From Streptomyces cinnabarinus (GTDB lineage Bacteria > Actinomycetota > Actinomycetes > Streptomycetales > Streptomycetaceae), in assembly GCF_027270315.1 (NCBI RefSeq), contig NZ_CP114413.1:7316001-7380000 (forward strand): a stretch of DNA of 64,000 nucleotides, written 5' to 3'. Shown here piece by piece: positions 15,511 through 23,876 of the stretch (position 1 is the first letter of the stretch; each line of letters opens with the position of its first letter). A model generated the notes under the pieces. That model ran no database searches. It saw only the letters and a program-made list of their open reading frames with translations, and had not been told where the DNA came from. Both the position numbers and the translations under genes were made by a program.

Positions 15511-17013
15511 TCAGAGGTGCGAGTGGCCGGGCAGCGGCCGGTACACGGTGAGCGCCTCCGGCAGCTTCTCCAGCGTCACCTCGCCCTCCACCTCGATGAC
15601 TTCACCGTCGTAGGCGAGCAGCGAACCCGGTGCGACATCGGCCAGGTGCAGTCGGCCGACCTGGACCGCCGCATGAGCGGGGGAGCGGGTCAGTGGGCCC
15701 GCCACGGCCGCGGCGAGCAGCCGGAGCGCGGGGCGGCGGCCGCCGTGCACCACCCGTACGTCCAGCACGCCGTCCGCGAGGTCGAGCCGGCGGCCGGGGG
15801 CCAGGCCCATCCGGTGATAGGTGCCGTTCCCGGCGAACAGCAGCCACAGCGGCCTGGCGGACGTCCCGAGCCGGACCTGGAGCGGATGGCGGTCGGCGCG
15901 CAGGACGCGCAGGGCGGCGACGACCCCGGCGGGCCAGCTGCCGATCAGGTGCGACCAGGTGTCCCGCTCGCGCACCAGCTCCGGATACACGCCCAGACTG
16001 AACGTGTTGAGGAACACGCCCCGCCGGGTGCCGTTGCGGAACCGGCCCACGTCCACCCGTACCGCGTGGCCGTGCTCCAGGGCCCGGGTCAGATCGCGCA
16101 CGTCCTCCACGCCCAGGTCGTAGGCGAAGTGGTTGAGGGTGCCGCCGGGCAGCACCGCGAGCGGCAGCCCGTGCCGCAGGGCCACCTCGGCGGCGGTGTT
16201 CACGGTGCCGTCGCCGCCGCACACCCCGAGCACCCGGGCGTGTGCCGCCGCCTTCTCCAACTCCGGCCGCACCTGGTCCGGTTCGCACTCCACCACCTCG
16301 GCGCCCGGCAGCGCGTCCAGCAGGGTCCGCACCCGGTCGGAGGTGCCCGAGGCGATGTTGGCGACCAGCACCAGACCCTCGCCCTCGGGCAGCGCCGGCA
16401 CCTCGGCGCGCGGCCGGGCCGGCGGGCGGAGCTGGGCACGCGTCGGCACCAGGCCCCGTACCGCGTACGCGGCGCAGGCGCCGAGGGCCGCGCCCGCCAG
16501 GACGTCGCTCGGGAAGTGCACCCCGGTGTAGACCCGGGACAGGGCCACCGACCAGGCGACCGGGGCCACCGCGGCGCCCCACGCCGGGGACTCCAGCGCG
16601 ACCCCGGTCGCGAAGGCGGCCGCCGACGCGGAGTGACCGGAGGGGAAGGAGGTGGTGATCGGCTGCCGCTTCAGATGCCGCACCTGCGGCACCGGGTCCA
16701 GGACCGGCCGCGGGCGGCGCACCGAGCGTTTGCCGAGGGTGTTGATCGTCAGTGAGGCCAGGCTCAGCGAGGCCAGACCGCGCACCGCGGCCCGGCGCGC
16801 CCGCGGAGTGCGGGTCGCCGCCATCAGGGCGCCCGCGGCGAACCACAGCACTCCGTGGTTGGCGCTGCGGCTCAGCCGGGGCAGCACCCGCTCGGCTCCG
16901 GGCCAGTGCTGTTCCGCGGCGAACTCGAACAGCCGGGAGTCGAGGGCGAGCAGCCGATCGCGCAGCACATGGTGGCCCGGCTTGGGGATGGTGAGGTCGA
17001 CATCAGGGCTCAT
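15511..17013 (-). CDS. PAP2 phosphatase fused to diacylglycerol-kinase-like domain
   Basis: 500 residues from ATG at 17013. The longer upstream frame runs through the divergent gene and was rejected. N-terminal membrane PAP2 domain (about 30-205) with the three phosphatase motifs KRSVRRPRP, PSGHSASA and SRVYTGVHFPSD. From about 225 a cytosolic DAGK/sphingosine-kinase-like catalytic domain has CGGDGTVNTAAE and LPGGTLNHFAYDLG, and ends with the YDGEVIEVEG region. The two activities would act on phosphatidate/diacylglycerol or undecaprenyl lipids; which lipid is not evident. This fusion is frequent in actinobacteria. Confidence 0.92.
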   Translation of the reverse strand: MSPDVDLTIPKPGHHVLRDRLLALDSRLFEFAAEQHWPGAERVLPRLSRSANHGVLWFAAGALMAATRTPRARRAAVRGLASLSLASLTINTLGKRSVRRPRPVLDPVPQVRHLKRQPITTSFPSGHSASAAAFATGVALESPAWGAAVAPVAWSVALSRVYTGVHFPSDVLAGAALGACAAYAVRGLVPTRAQLRPPARPRAEVPALPEGEGLVLVANIASGTSDRVRTLLDALPGAEVVECEPDQVRPELEKAAAHARVLGVCGGDGTVNTAAEVALRHGLPLAVLPGGTLNHFAYDLGVEDVRDLTRALEHGHAVRVDVGRFRNGTRRGVFLNTFSLGVYPELVRERDTWSHLIGSWPAGVVAALRVLRADRHPLQVRLGTSARPLWLLFAGNGTYHRMGLAPGRRLDLADGVLDVRVVHGGRRPALRLLAAAVAGPLTRSPAHAAVQVGRLHLADVAPGSLLAYDGEVIEVEGEVTLEKLPEALTVYRPLPGHSHL

Positions 17014-17073
17014 GTCGTCACGGGTACCCTGAAGTGGCTGTTTCCTTGCCGGTCCGTTCCCGGAGGGCCCTGA

Positions 17074-17721
17074 ATGCGTCTGCTCCTCGTCCGCCACGGC
17101 CAGACCCCCACCAACGTCGACTACCTGCTGGACACCGCCGTCCCGGGACCGGGTCTGACCGAGCTCGGCGAGGCCCAGGCGGCCGCGCTCCCCGAGGCCC
17201 TCGCGGGCGAGGACATCGAGGCCCTGTACGTCTCCACCCTGCGCCGCACCCAGCTCACCGCGGCCCCGCTGGCCGCCGCGCGCGGACTCGACCCACTCGT
17301 GCGGGACGGCATACGGGAGATCTCCGCGGGCGACCTGGAGATGCTGCCCGGCGACACGGCGGACGGCGAGCTGTACATGCGTACGGCGTTCTCCTGGGCG
17401 GCCGGGGACACGGCGCTGCGGATGCCCGGCGGGGAGAACGGCGAGGAGGTGCTCGGCCGGTTCGACGCGGTGGTCGCCGAGGCGGCGGCGAGCGGCGTCG
17501 GCACGGTCGCCATGGTCAGCCACGGCGCGGTCATACGCACCTGGGCCGCGGCCCGCGCGGACAACGTGGACATCGCCTTCGCCGCCACGCACCGGCTGGC
17601 CAACACCGGTGTGGTGGTCCTGGAGGGCTCGCCCTCCGACGGGTTCAAGGCCCTGTCGTGGGCCGGGGCGAGCGTGGCACCGGCCGGTGACGGCGGCCCG
17701 GCGGGCGAGCCCCTGGAGTAG
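17074..17721 (+). CDS. Histidine phosphatase (phosphoglycerate-mutase-like) family protein
   Basis: 215 residues. Phosphohistidine motif LLLVRHGQTPTN at 4-15 (His8 within RHG), second basic motif STLRRTQLTAAPLA, acid region IREISAGDLEMLPG and second His in VAMVSHGAVIRTWA. Members dephosphorylate small metabolites or proteins. It is 60 bp from the divergent PAP2 fusion gene and followed by an ABC-F gene; no shared pathway is evident. Confidence 0.9.
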   Translation: MRLLLVRHGQTPTNVDYLLDTAVPGPGLTELGEAQAAALPEALAGEDIEALYVSTLRRTQLTAAPLAAARGLDPLVRDGIREISAGDLEMLPGDTADGELYMRTAFSWAAGDTALRMPGGENGEEVLGRFDAVVAEAAASGVGTVAMVSHGAVIRTWAAARADNVDIAFAATHRLANTGVVVLEGSPSDGFKALSWAGASVAPAGDGGPAGEPLE

Positions 17722-17807
17722 GCCGGACGGCCCGACCACGCCGGCAGCCCGACGCCGCCGGATATCGGTTTGCCGGGCCGCCGGTGCGACCCGCAGAATT
17801 CCACCCC

Positions 17808-19427
17808 ATGGGACATCTCGAAGCCGCGCACCTGGAGTACTACCTCCCCGACGGGAGGGCGCTGCTGGGCGATGTGTCCTTCCGCGTGGGCGAAGGGTCC
17901 GTGACGGCCCTGGTCGGCCCGAACGGCGCGGGCAAGACGACCCTGCTGCGGCTGATCTCCGGGGAGCTGAAACCGCACGGCGGATCGGTCACGGTCAGTG
18001 GCGGCCTGGGTGTGATGCGCCAGTTCGTGGGCTCCGTAAGGGACGAGACGACCGTACGCGACCTGCTGGTGTCGGTGGCCACGCCCGGCATCCAGGAGGC
18101 CGCGCGGGCGGTGGACGCCGCCGAGCACGGGATCATGACGGTCGACGACGAGGCGGCGCAGCTGAAGTACGCGCAGGCGCTCGCCGACTGGGCCGAGGTG
18201 CGCGGGTACGAGGCGGAGACCCTGTGGGACATGTGCACCATGGCCGCGCTGGGCGTGCCGTACGAGAAGGCGCAGTGGCGTCAGGTGCGGACGCTGTCGG
18301 GCGGTGAGCAGAAGCGGCTGGTGCTGGAGGCGCTGCTGCGCGGCACGGACGAGGTGCTGCTGCTCGACGAGCCGGACAACTATCTGGACGTGCCCGGCAA
18401 GCGCTGGCTGGAGGAGCGGCTGAAGGAGACCCGCAAGACGGTCCTCTTCGTCTCCCACGACCGTGAGCTCCTCGCCCGCGCCGCCGAGCGGATCGTGTCG
18501 GTCGAACCGTCCCCGACCGGCGCCGACGCCTGGGTGCACGGCAGCGGCTTCGCCACCTACCACGACGCGCGGCGGGAGCGGTTCGCCCGCTTCGAGGAGC
18601 TGCGGCGCCGCTGGGACGAGAAGCACGCCCAGCTGAAGAAGCTGGTGCTGACCCTGCGCCAGGCGGCCGCGGTCAGCCATGAGATGGCCTCCCGCTATGC
18701 CGCGGCCCAGACCCGGCTGCGCAAGTTCGAGGAGGCGGGCCCGCCGCCGGAGCCGCCGCGCGAGCAGGACATCAGGATGCGCCTGAAGGGCGGCCGCACC
18801 GGAGTCCGCGCGGTCACCTGCGAGGGTCTGGAGCTGACGGGCCTGATGAAGCCGTTCTCGCTTGAGGTCTTCTACGGCGAGCGGGTGGCCGTCCTCGGCT
18901 CCAACGGCTCCGGGAAGTCGCACTTCCTGCGCCTGCTCGCCGGGGACGAGGTGGCGCACACCGGCGCCTGGAAGCTGGGCGCGCGCGTGGTCCCCGGCCA
19001 CTTCGCGCAGACCCACGCCCACCCCGAGCTGGCCGGCCGAACCCTGCTCGACATCCTCTGGAAGGAGCACGCCCAGGACCGGGGCGCGGCGATGTCCCGG
19101 CTGCGCCGCTACGAGCTGACCCAGCAGGCGGAACAGACGTTCGACCGGCTCTCCGGCGGCCAGCAGGCCCGTTTCCAGATCCTCCTGCTGGAACTGGAGG
19201 GCGCCACGGCCCTGCTCCTGGACGAGCCCACCGACAACCTCGACCTGGAGTCCGCCGAAGCCCTCCAGGAGGGCCTGGAAGCCTTCGAGGGCACGGTCCT
19301 CGCGGTCACCCACGACCGCTGGTTCGCCCGCGCCTTCGACCGCTACCTGGTCTTCGGCACCGACGGCCGGGTACGCGAGACCGCCGAGCCGGTGTGGGAC
19401 GAGCGCCGGGTGGAACGGGCCCGTTGA
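17808..19427 (+). CDS. ABC-F family ATPase
   Basis: 539 residues from ATG at 17808; a GTG 24 nt upstream is possible. CAGAAT lies 8 nt before the ATG, suggesting a leaderless message. Two ABC cassettes without membrane domains: Walker A GPNGAGKT at 37-44, signature LSGGEQKR, Walker B LLLDEPDNYLD; second Walker A GSNGSGKS at 364-371, signature LSGGQQAR, Walker B LLLDEPTDNLD. The linker (about 250-325) is charged and helical, as in ribosome-associated ABC-F proteins. These act on stalled ribosomes or give antibiotic resistance by target protection. The second cassette's K-S-H after the P-loop is slightly unusual. A GC-rich hairpin at 19428-19448 follows. Confidence 0.92.
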   Translation: MGHLEAAHLEYYLPDGRALLGDVSFRVGEGSVTALVGPNGAGKTTLLRLISGELKPHGGSVTVSGGLGVMRQFVGSVRDETTVRDLLVSVATPGIQEAARAVDAAEHGIMTVDDEAAQLKYAQALADWAEVRGYEAETLWDMCTMAALGVPYEKAQWRQVRTLSGGEQKRLVLEALLRGTDEVLLLDEPDNYLDVPGKRWLEERLKETRKTVLFVSHDRELLARAAERIVSVEPSPTGADAWVHGSGFATYHDARRERFARFEELRRRWDEKHAQLKKLVLTLRQAAAVSHEMASRYAAAQTRLRKFEEAGPPPEPPREQDIRMRLKGGRTGVRAVTCEGLELTGLMKPFSLEVFYGERVAVLGSNGSGKSHFLRLLAGDEVAHTGAWKLGARVVPGHFAQTHAHPELAGRTLLDILWKEHAQDRGAAMSRLRRYELTQQAEQTFDRLSGGQQARFQILLLELEGATALLLDEPTDNLDLESAEALQEGLEAFEGTVLAVTHDRWFARAFDRYLVFGTDGRVRETAEPVWDERRVERAR

Positions 19428-19448
19428 GGCCCGCCGGGCGGGCGGGCC
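19428..19448 (+). terminator. GC-rich hairpin after the ABC-F gene
   Basis: GGCCCGCC and GGCGGGCC form an 8-bp stem around a 5-nt loop directly after the stop codon, with no U-tract. Plausible as an intrinsic terminator in Streptomyces. Confidence 0.5.
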
Positions 19449-19513
19449 CGAGGCGTGGCATGTTCGTACAGTGGAGGCAGGACACGGACTCGACGAGCGA
19501 GCGGGGTGCCACC

Positions 19514-19762
19514 ATGACCGGAGTCGACCCCAGCCGGCTGGACGACCAGCAGCTCATGAGGGAGCTGGAGACCATCCACCGCACGCGCCACGACGCCCTG
19601 CTGTACGGCTCGACCGACGCGCTGCGCACCCATAACGTCCGCATGGCCGAGCTGGAGGGCGAGTACCTCCGCCGCAACCCGCGCCGCCCGGTCGCCGCGG
19701 GGCGCACCCGCGAGGGCGCCCGGGACCGCGGCTGCCAGGACACCGCGGCACCGGGCGGCTGA
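19514..19762 (+). CDS. Small conserved streptomycete protein (DUF6158-like)
   Basis: 82 residues from ATG at 19514. Soluble, charged and probably helical: VDPSRLDDQQLMRELETIHRTRHDALLYGSTDALRTHNVRMAELEGEYLRRNP. I recognise this as a widely conserved small Streptomyces protein, usually labelled DUF6158, without known function. Longer in-frame starts exist but are not conserved-looking. It faces the DUF2795 gene, 8 bp away. Confidence 0.75.
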   Translation: MTGVDPSRLDDQQLMRELETIHRTRHDALLYGSTDALRTHNVRMAELEGEYLRRNPRRPVAAGRTREGARDRGCQDTAAPGG

Positions 19763-19770
19763 GCCGCACC

Positions 19771-20157
19771 TCACCGGTGCCGGGCGGGCTCGGACAGGGC
19801 CTCGGCGAGTTCCTGGACGGTGGCGTAGCGCGCCGAGCGGGGCATCCGCTCCAGCGACTCCACCAGGGCGTCCGGCGCGTACGCCCGCCGCAGCGCGCCC
19901 GCCAGCTCGCGCGGACCCGCCGGGAACAGACCGCGGCTGAGGACGCGGGCCAGTTCCTGGCGGACCGCCGGCAGTGCGGCCGTACCCATGCCCGGCGCCG
20001 CCGGACCGCCCGCGACCAGCGGATCGTCGTCGGCGCTCGGCTCGGGATCGTGCCACTCCTCGGTCCGGGTGGGATGACCGGACCGGAGCAGTCCTTGGAG
20101 TTCGTGCTTCATCTCGTCGTCGCGGTGCGCGCTCAGGCGGTCGCTGCCTCGCTGCAT
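19771..20157 (-). CDS. DUF2795-type small protein
   Basis: 128 residues from ATG at 20157, with GGAGGGAG immediately upstream. The N-terminal part (MQRGSDRLSAHRDDEMKHE, then RSGHPTRTEEWHDPEP) is the tag seen in many Streptomyces DUF2795 proteins. The C-terminal helical domain (about 75-122) matches DUF2795: ELAGALRRAYAPDALVESLERMP...YATVQELAEAL. Function unknown; such genes often sit with SigB-family stress loci. A SigB-type promoter candidate lies upstream at 20189-20213, which fits stress-dependent expression together with the sigma gene on the other strand. Confidence 0.8.
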   Translation of the reverse strand: MQRGSDRLSAHRDDEMKHELQGLLRSGHPTRTEEWHDPEPSADDDPLVAGGPAAPGMGTAALPAVRQELARVLSRGLFPAGPRELAGALRRAYAPDALVESLERMPRSARYATVQELAEALSEPARHR

Positions 20158-20188
20158 GACTCCCTCCAGATCTTCGGTTGTGCACCGC

Positions 20189-20213
20189 GTACCCGGGAAG
20201 AGCGCGCCGACAC
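20189..20213 (-). promoter_or_regulatory. SigB-type promoter candidate for the DUF2795 gene
   Basis: On the minus strand GTGT, 15 nt, GGGTAC matches the Streptomyces SigB-family consensus GNNT-N14-16-GGGTAC/T, about 32 nt before the start codon. The match is short and needs transcript mapping. Confidence 0.45.
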
Positions 20214-20414
20214 GGAGAAGGGCGGGGCGCCCGCCGAGAACCTGAGCATGTGTTTGCGTCGCGAAGGTCCGGGCAGGCGAATCCTCAGTGCTTCGGACAG
20301 GAGGCACGTCCGTGGGAGCGGCCATCCGTCGACACGGCTGTGCCAGTCCGGCTTGCCGCGCGCTCCCACGGTGACCGTCGACCCAGGGCACAACCCGAGG
20401 GAGTTGCGACGCAC

Positions 20415-21206
20415 ATGCCCACACGAGTGAGCGCGAAGCACCACCCGCACGACGACGCCCCCGACACCGCGCAGGCGTTCCGCGAACTCGCCGAACTGCC
20501 CGCCGGGCCACGGCGCGACACGCTCCGCGAGGAGATAGTCGAGGCCTGGCTGCCCATGGCGGACCGGCTCGCGGGCCGGTTCCGCAGCCGCGGCGAGTCC
20601 TTCGAGGACCTCCGCCAGGTGGCCGCCCTCGGCCTGGTCAAGGCCGTGGACCGGTACGACCCCGAGCGGGGCAACGCCTTCGAGAGCTACGCCGTGCCGA
20701 CCATCACCGGCGAGATCAAGCGGCATTTCCGGGACCACATGTGGACCCTGCATGTGCCGCGCCGGGTGCAGGATCTGCGTAATCGCGTGCGGTTCGCCGT
20801 GCAGGAACTCCAGACCGTCTCCGGGCACCGGCCCACGGTCGCGGAGATCGCCGCGCACGCCGACATGACCGAGGCCGACGTCAAGATCGGTCTGGAGGCG
20901 CTGGAGAGTTTCACCGCGCTGTCCCTGGACGCGGAGCTGCCCGGCAGTGAGGACGGGTACTCCCTGAGCGACGCGCTGGGTTCCGTGGATCCGGCGCTGG
21001 ACACGGTCGTGGACCGGGAGTCCGTGAAGCCGCGGATCGCCGCGCTGCCGGAGCGGGAGCGGGCGATCCTGTACATGCGTTTCTTCGGGGACATGACGCA
21101 GAGCCGGATCGCCGAGGAACTGGGGATCTCGCAGATGCATGTGTCCCGGCTGATCAGCCGGTGCTGCGGGCGGGTCCGGGAGCAGGTCCTGCGGGACGTC
21201 GCGTAG
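20415..21206 (+). CDS. sigK: SigB/SigF-family RNA polymerase sigma factor, SigK-like
   Basis: 263 residues from ATG at 20415 with a GAGGGAG ribosome site. All regions of a group 3 sigma factor are present: region 2 (about 45-115) with LRQVAALGLVKAVDRYDPERG and FESYAVPTITGEIKRHFRDHMW, region 3 (about 120-195) RRVQDLRNRV...RPTVAEIAAHADM, and region 4 (about 205-258) LPERERAILYMRFFGDMTQSRIAEELGISQMHVSRLISR. Such factors serve stress and sporulation in Streptomyces and are usually held by anti-sigma kinases; no anti-sigma gene is adjacent. The symbol is based on family plus a neighbourhood like S. coelicolor SCO6520 from memory, so the family is sure and the paralogue name less so. Confidence 0.88.
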   Translation: MPTRVSAKHHPHDDAPDTAQAFRELAELPAGPRRDTLREEIVEAWLPMADRLAGRFRSRGESFEDLRQVAALGLVKAVDRYDPERGNAFESYAVPTITGEIKRHFRDHMWTLHVPRRVQDLRNRVRFAVQELQTVSGHRPTVAEIAAHADMTEADVKIGLEALESFTALSLDAELPGSEDGYSLSDALGSVDPALDTVVDRESVKPRIAALPERERAILYMRFFGDMTQSRIAEELGISQMHVSRLISRCCGRVREQVLRDVA

Positions 21207-21314
21207 GTTGCGCGCTCCGCCGTCACCCGCATGGGGTCCGGCCGCGCGCGGGGTCCCGCCCGGCGGGCTGTGATGGGTGGGTGTCCTGGAGTCGTCGGCT
21301 AAGGAGCCCGCGCC

Positions 21315-21947
21315 ATGCGCCGCACCGTCCGTCTGCTGTCCGCTCTCGCGCTGGGCGGTGTCGTGCTGGGATTCTGCGCCTCGGCCGCCCTCGCGGAACC
21401 GTCCGCGGAGGTCAGCCCCAGCAGTACGCACCCGGGTGGCAGCGTCACCGTCTCGGTCACCTGTGATCCCACCGGCGGGCCCGCGCCCGCCACCCTGGAC
21501 GCCACCTCGCAGGCCTTCGAGGAGGGCACGGTCGCCCTGCACAGGATCGGCGGCAAGGAGGACGGCGCCCATGGGCCCGCCTACCGGGGCACCGCCCGGA
21601 TCGCCTCCGCCGCGGAACTCGAAGGCGGGGTCGACTCCGTGGGCCCCGACACCGCGTGGACCGTCGACGGGACGTGTCCCGCGGCCCCCGGAGGCCAGGG
21701 CAAGCAGTGGAGCGCGACCTTCACCGTCGCCAAGGAGGGCGGCGCGAGCCGACGGCCGTGTCCGCCCGAGCCGCACCGGGAGAGCTGCCCGCCCGCCGTC
21801 GTGCAGAAGGGCGTGCACGCCGGTGCGGGGGGCGCCTTCACCGACTCCGTGCCCGCGCTGGTCGCCGGTGGGGTGCTGATCGCGGGCGCGGCGGGCGGTG
21901 CCGTGTACCGGCTGCGGCGCAGCAAGGCGCCGACGGCGGACATCTGA
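21315..21947 (+). CDS. Secreted protein with C-terminal membrane anchor
   Basis: 210 residues. Signal peptide about 1-27 (MRRTVRLLSALALGG..., cleavage near ALA-EP). The extracellular part starts with a beta-rich region SAEVSPSSTHPGGSVTVSVTC typical of small Ig-like domains and contains several Cys (CDPTGG, TCPAAP, RPCPPE, SCPPAV). A Gly-rich stretch leads to a hydrophobic span about 178-198 and a short RLRRSK tail. There is no LAxTG, so it is anchored by the membrane segment. Ribosome site AAGGAG. Not assigned to a family; it lies 108 bp after the sigma gene and could be in its regulon. Confidence 0.78.
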   Translation: MRRTVRLLSALALGGVVLGFCASAALAEPSAEVSPSSTHPGGSVTVSVTCDPTGGPAPATLDATSQAFEEGTVALHRIGGKEDGAHGPAYRGTARIASAAELEGGVDSVGPDTAWTVDGTCPAAPGGQGKQWSATFTVAKEGGASRRPCPPEPHRESCPPAVVQKGVHAGAGGAFTDSVPALVAGGVLIAGAAGGAVYRLRRSKAPTADI

Positions 21948-21988
21948 GCGGGGTCCGCCGGGTAAGGGGAAGCCAGGAGGGAGTCAGG

Positions 21989-23230
21989 GTGGCGCGGAGG
22001 GTTCCCGAGAGCCATGGCCCCGTCCGCTACGGGCCACCGCTGCCCGGGGACGGGCTGCCCGTGCTGCCCGAACTGTCCGCCGTGCTCGCCGCTGCAGCCG
22101 GCCGCGCCGAGAGCGAACCCGTCGGCGGGGGCGCCGCCCTGCTGGACGCCGCCTGCGGCCACTTCGACCGGCGCGGTCTGTCCGCCGAGCCCGACCGCGT
22201 GGTCGCCGCGCCGGGCGCCCCCGCCCTGCTGCTCGCGCTGACCGCCGCGCTCGGCGGTGACGTCCTGGTGCCCCGGCCCTGCGCGGCCTGGTGGGCGCCG
22301 TACGCACGCCTGTTGGGCAGACCCGTCTTCCATGTCGCCACCCCGGCCGAGTGCGGCGGGGTACCCGATCCGTACGCCCTGCTGGAGACCGTGCGCCGGG
22401 TCCGCGCCGAGGGCGGTGACCCGCGGCTGCTGGTGCTGTCCGTCGCCGACGACCCCACCGCCACCGTGGCGCCGCCCGAGGTCATGCACGAGACCGTCGA
22501 GGCCGCCGCGGCCGAGGGCCTGCACCTGGTCAGCGACGAGACCTGGCGGGACACCCGGCACGACCCGCACGAATCGGTGCTGCTCAGCCCCGCCGAGATG
22601 CTCCCGGAACGGGTCACCGTCGTCACCGACCTGGCCGGCGCGCTGCTGCCGCCCGGCTGGCCTGCCGCCGTCGCCCGCTTCCCGCCGGGCGACGTCGGGG
22701 CGCGCCTGCACGCGCGCGTGCTCGATGTGCTCACCGCGCTCGGCGCCCGGGTGGCGGGCCCGGTCGCCGCCGCGGCCGGATACGCCCTCACCGAGCCCGG
22801 ACCCGTCCGGGCCCGCCAGGCGTCCTCCGTCCGGCTCCACGCGCGCGTGGCCGCCGCCCTGCACACGGAGGTCGTCGCCGCGGGAGCCCTCGCCCGGCCC
22901 CCGCAGGCCGGCCGGCATCTGTACGTCGACCTCGGCCCGCTGCGCACCGCCCTCGGCGCGCACGGCGTCAGTGACGCCCAGGACCTGGAGGAGTTCCTCA
23001 CCGCCCGGCTCGGCATGCCCGCGCCCGGCGGCCACCGTTTCGGCGACGACCTCGCCGCACCGCGCGTACGGCTGTCCACCGGGGACCTGCTGGGCGGTAC
23101 GGACGAGGAGCGTGCGGAATGCCTGGGCTCACCCTCGCCCTGGGAACTGCCCCATGTACGGCGTGCGTTGCTCCATGTGAAGTCGGTCTTCGACGACCTC
23201 CGCGGCGACGCGCAGCGATGGGAGAACTAG
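21989..23230 (+). CDS. Aminotransferase-fold (class I/II-like) protein lacking the PLP lysine
   Basis: 413 residues from GTG at 21989 with AGGAGGG upstream. The order of blocks follows fold-type I aminotransferases: LSAEPDRVVAAPGAPALLLALTAALGGDVLVPRPCAAWWAPYARLLG (cofactor-phosphate and substrate region), LLVLSVADDPTATVAPPE, then LHLVSDETWRDTRHD where the cofactor Asp and Trp/Tyr sit, and a C-terminal APRVRLSTGD with the carboxylate-binding Arg. The segment that should hold the Schiff-base lysine reads VTVVTDLAGALLPPGWP and has no Lys. The only Lys in the whole protein is near the C terminus (LHVKSVF). It may be a pseudoenzyme with a binding or regulatory role. The frame is intact and codon use is normal. 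Confidence 0.78.
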   Translation: MARRVPESHGPVRYGPPLPGDGLPVLPELSAVLAAAAGRAESEPVGGGAALLDAACGHFDRRGLSAEPDRVVAAPGAPALLLALTAALGGDVLVPRPCAAWWAPYARLLGRPVFHVATPAECGGVPDPYALLETVRRVRAEGGDPRLLVLSVADDPTATVAPPEVMHETVEAAAAEGLHLVSDETWRDTRHDPHESVLLSPAEMLPERVTVVTDLAGALLPPGWPAAVARFPPGDVGARLHARVLDVLTALGARVAGPVAAAAGYALTEPGPVRARQASSVRLHARVAAALHTEVVAAGALARPPQAGRHLYVDLGPLRTALGAHGVSDAQDLEEFLTARLGMPAPGGHRFGDDLAAPRVRLSTGDLLGGTDEERAECLGSPSPWELPHVRRALLHVKSVFDDLRGDAQRWEN

Positions 23231-23255
23231 CGGCGCACCCCGCCGCGACGCAACC

Positions 23256-23876
23256 TCACCGAGCGGCCCGAACCCGCCTCCACAGCCCCGGCACCACACT
23301 GATGAGCAGCGTCAAAGCCACCGCCGCCACCACCCCCTCCCAGGGCTCCGGAAACAGCGACCCACCCAAAATCCCGATCAACTGATACGTAACAGCCCAG
23401 GCCAAACACGCAGGCAAGTTCCCCCGCGCGAACCTCCGCAGCGGCCACTTCGCCAGCAGACACGCCAGCATCACCGGCAACCGCCCCGCAGGCACCAGCC
23501 GGGACACCACCAGCACCGCCACCCCGTGCTCGGCCAGCTTCGTCTGCGCCTGCTCCAGCCGCTCCTCCGGCGCCCGGGACCGGATCGCCTCCAGCCACCG
23601 CGACCCGTTCCTCGAGCCCATCCCGCGCCGCCCGAGCCAGTACAGCGTGACGTCCCCGAGGAACGCGGCCACCGACGCCGTCACGAACACCATCGCCAGC
23701 GCGAACGGCGCCGTCTGATGGAACGCCACCACCGCCGCCGTACTGACCAGCGCCCCCGTCGGCACGACCGGCACCAGCGCCCCGAGCAGCACCAGCACGA
23801 ACAGCGTCGGATAGCCGATGGCCTGCTGCGTGGACTCCGTCGGCACCGTCGTCGACGCCGCGGCGAGCCAGCTCAC
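23256..23876 (-). CDS. DedA family (VTT domain) membrane protein
   Basis: 206 residues. Multi-span membrane protein with the VTT/SNARE-associated core: VPVVPTGALVSTAAVVAF, FLGDVTLYWLGRR, then the conserved FGHGVAV-like block AEHGVAVLVVSRLVPAGRLPVMLACLLAKWPLRRFARGN and two C-terminal spans. DedA proteins include undecaprenyl-phosphate and phospholipid translocases linked to envelope stress and pH. Its ATG overlaps the stop of the upstream metallo-hydrolase gene (ATGA), so the two are co-translated. Confidence 0.88.
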   Translation of the reverse strand: MSWLAAASTTVPTESTQQAIGYPTLFVLVLLGALVPVVPTGALVSTAAVVAFHQTAPFALAMVFVTASVAAFLGDVTLYWLGRRGMGSRNGSRWLEAIRSRAPEERLEQAQTKLAEHGVAVLVVSRLVPAGRLPVMLACLLAKWPLRRFARGNLPACLAWAVTYQLIGILGGSLFPEPWEGVVAAVALTLLISVVPGLWRRVRAAR

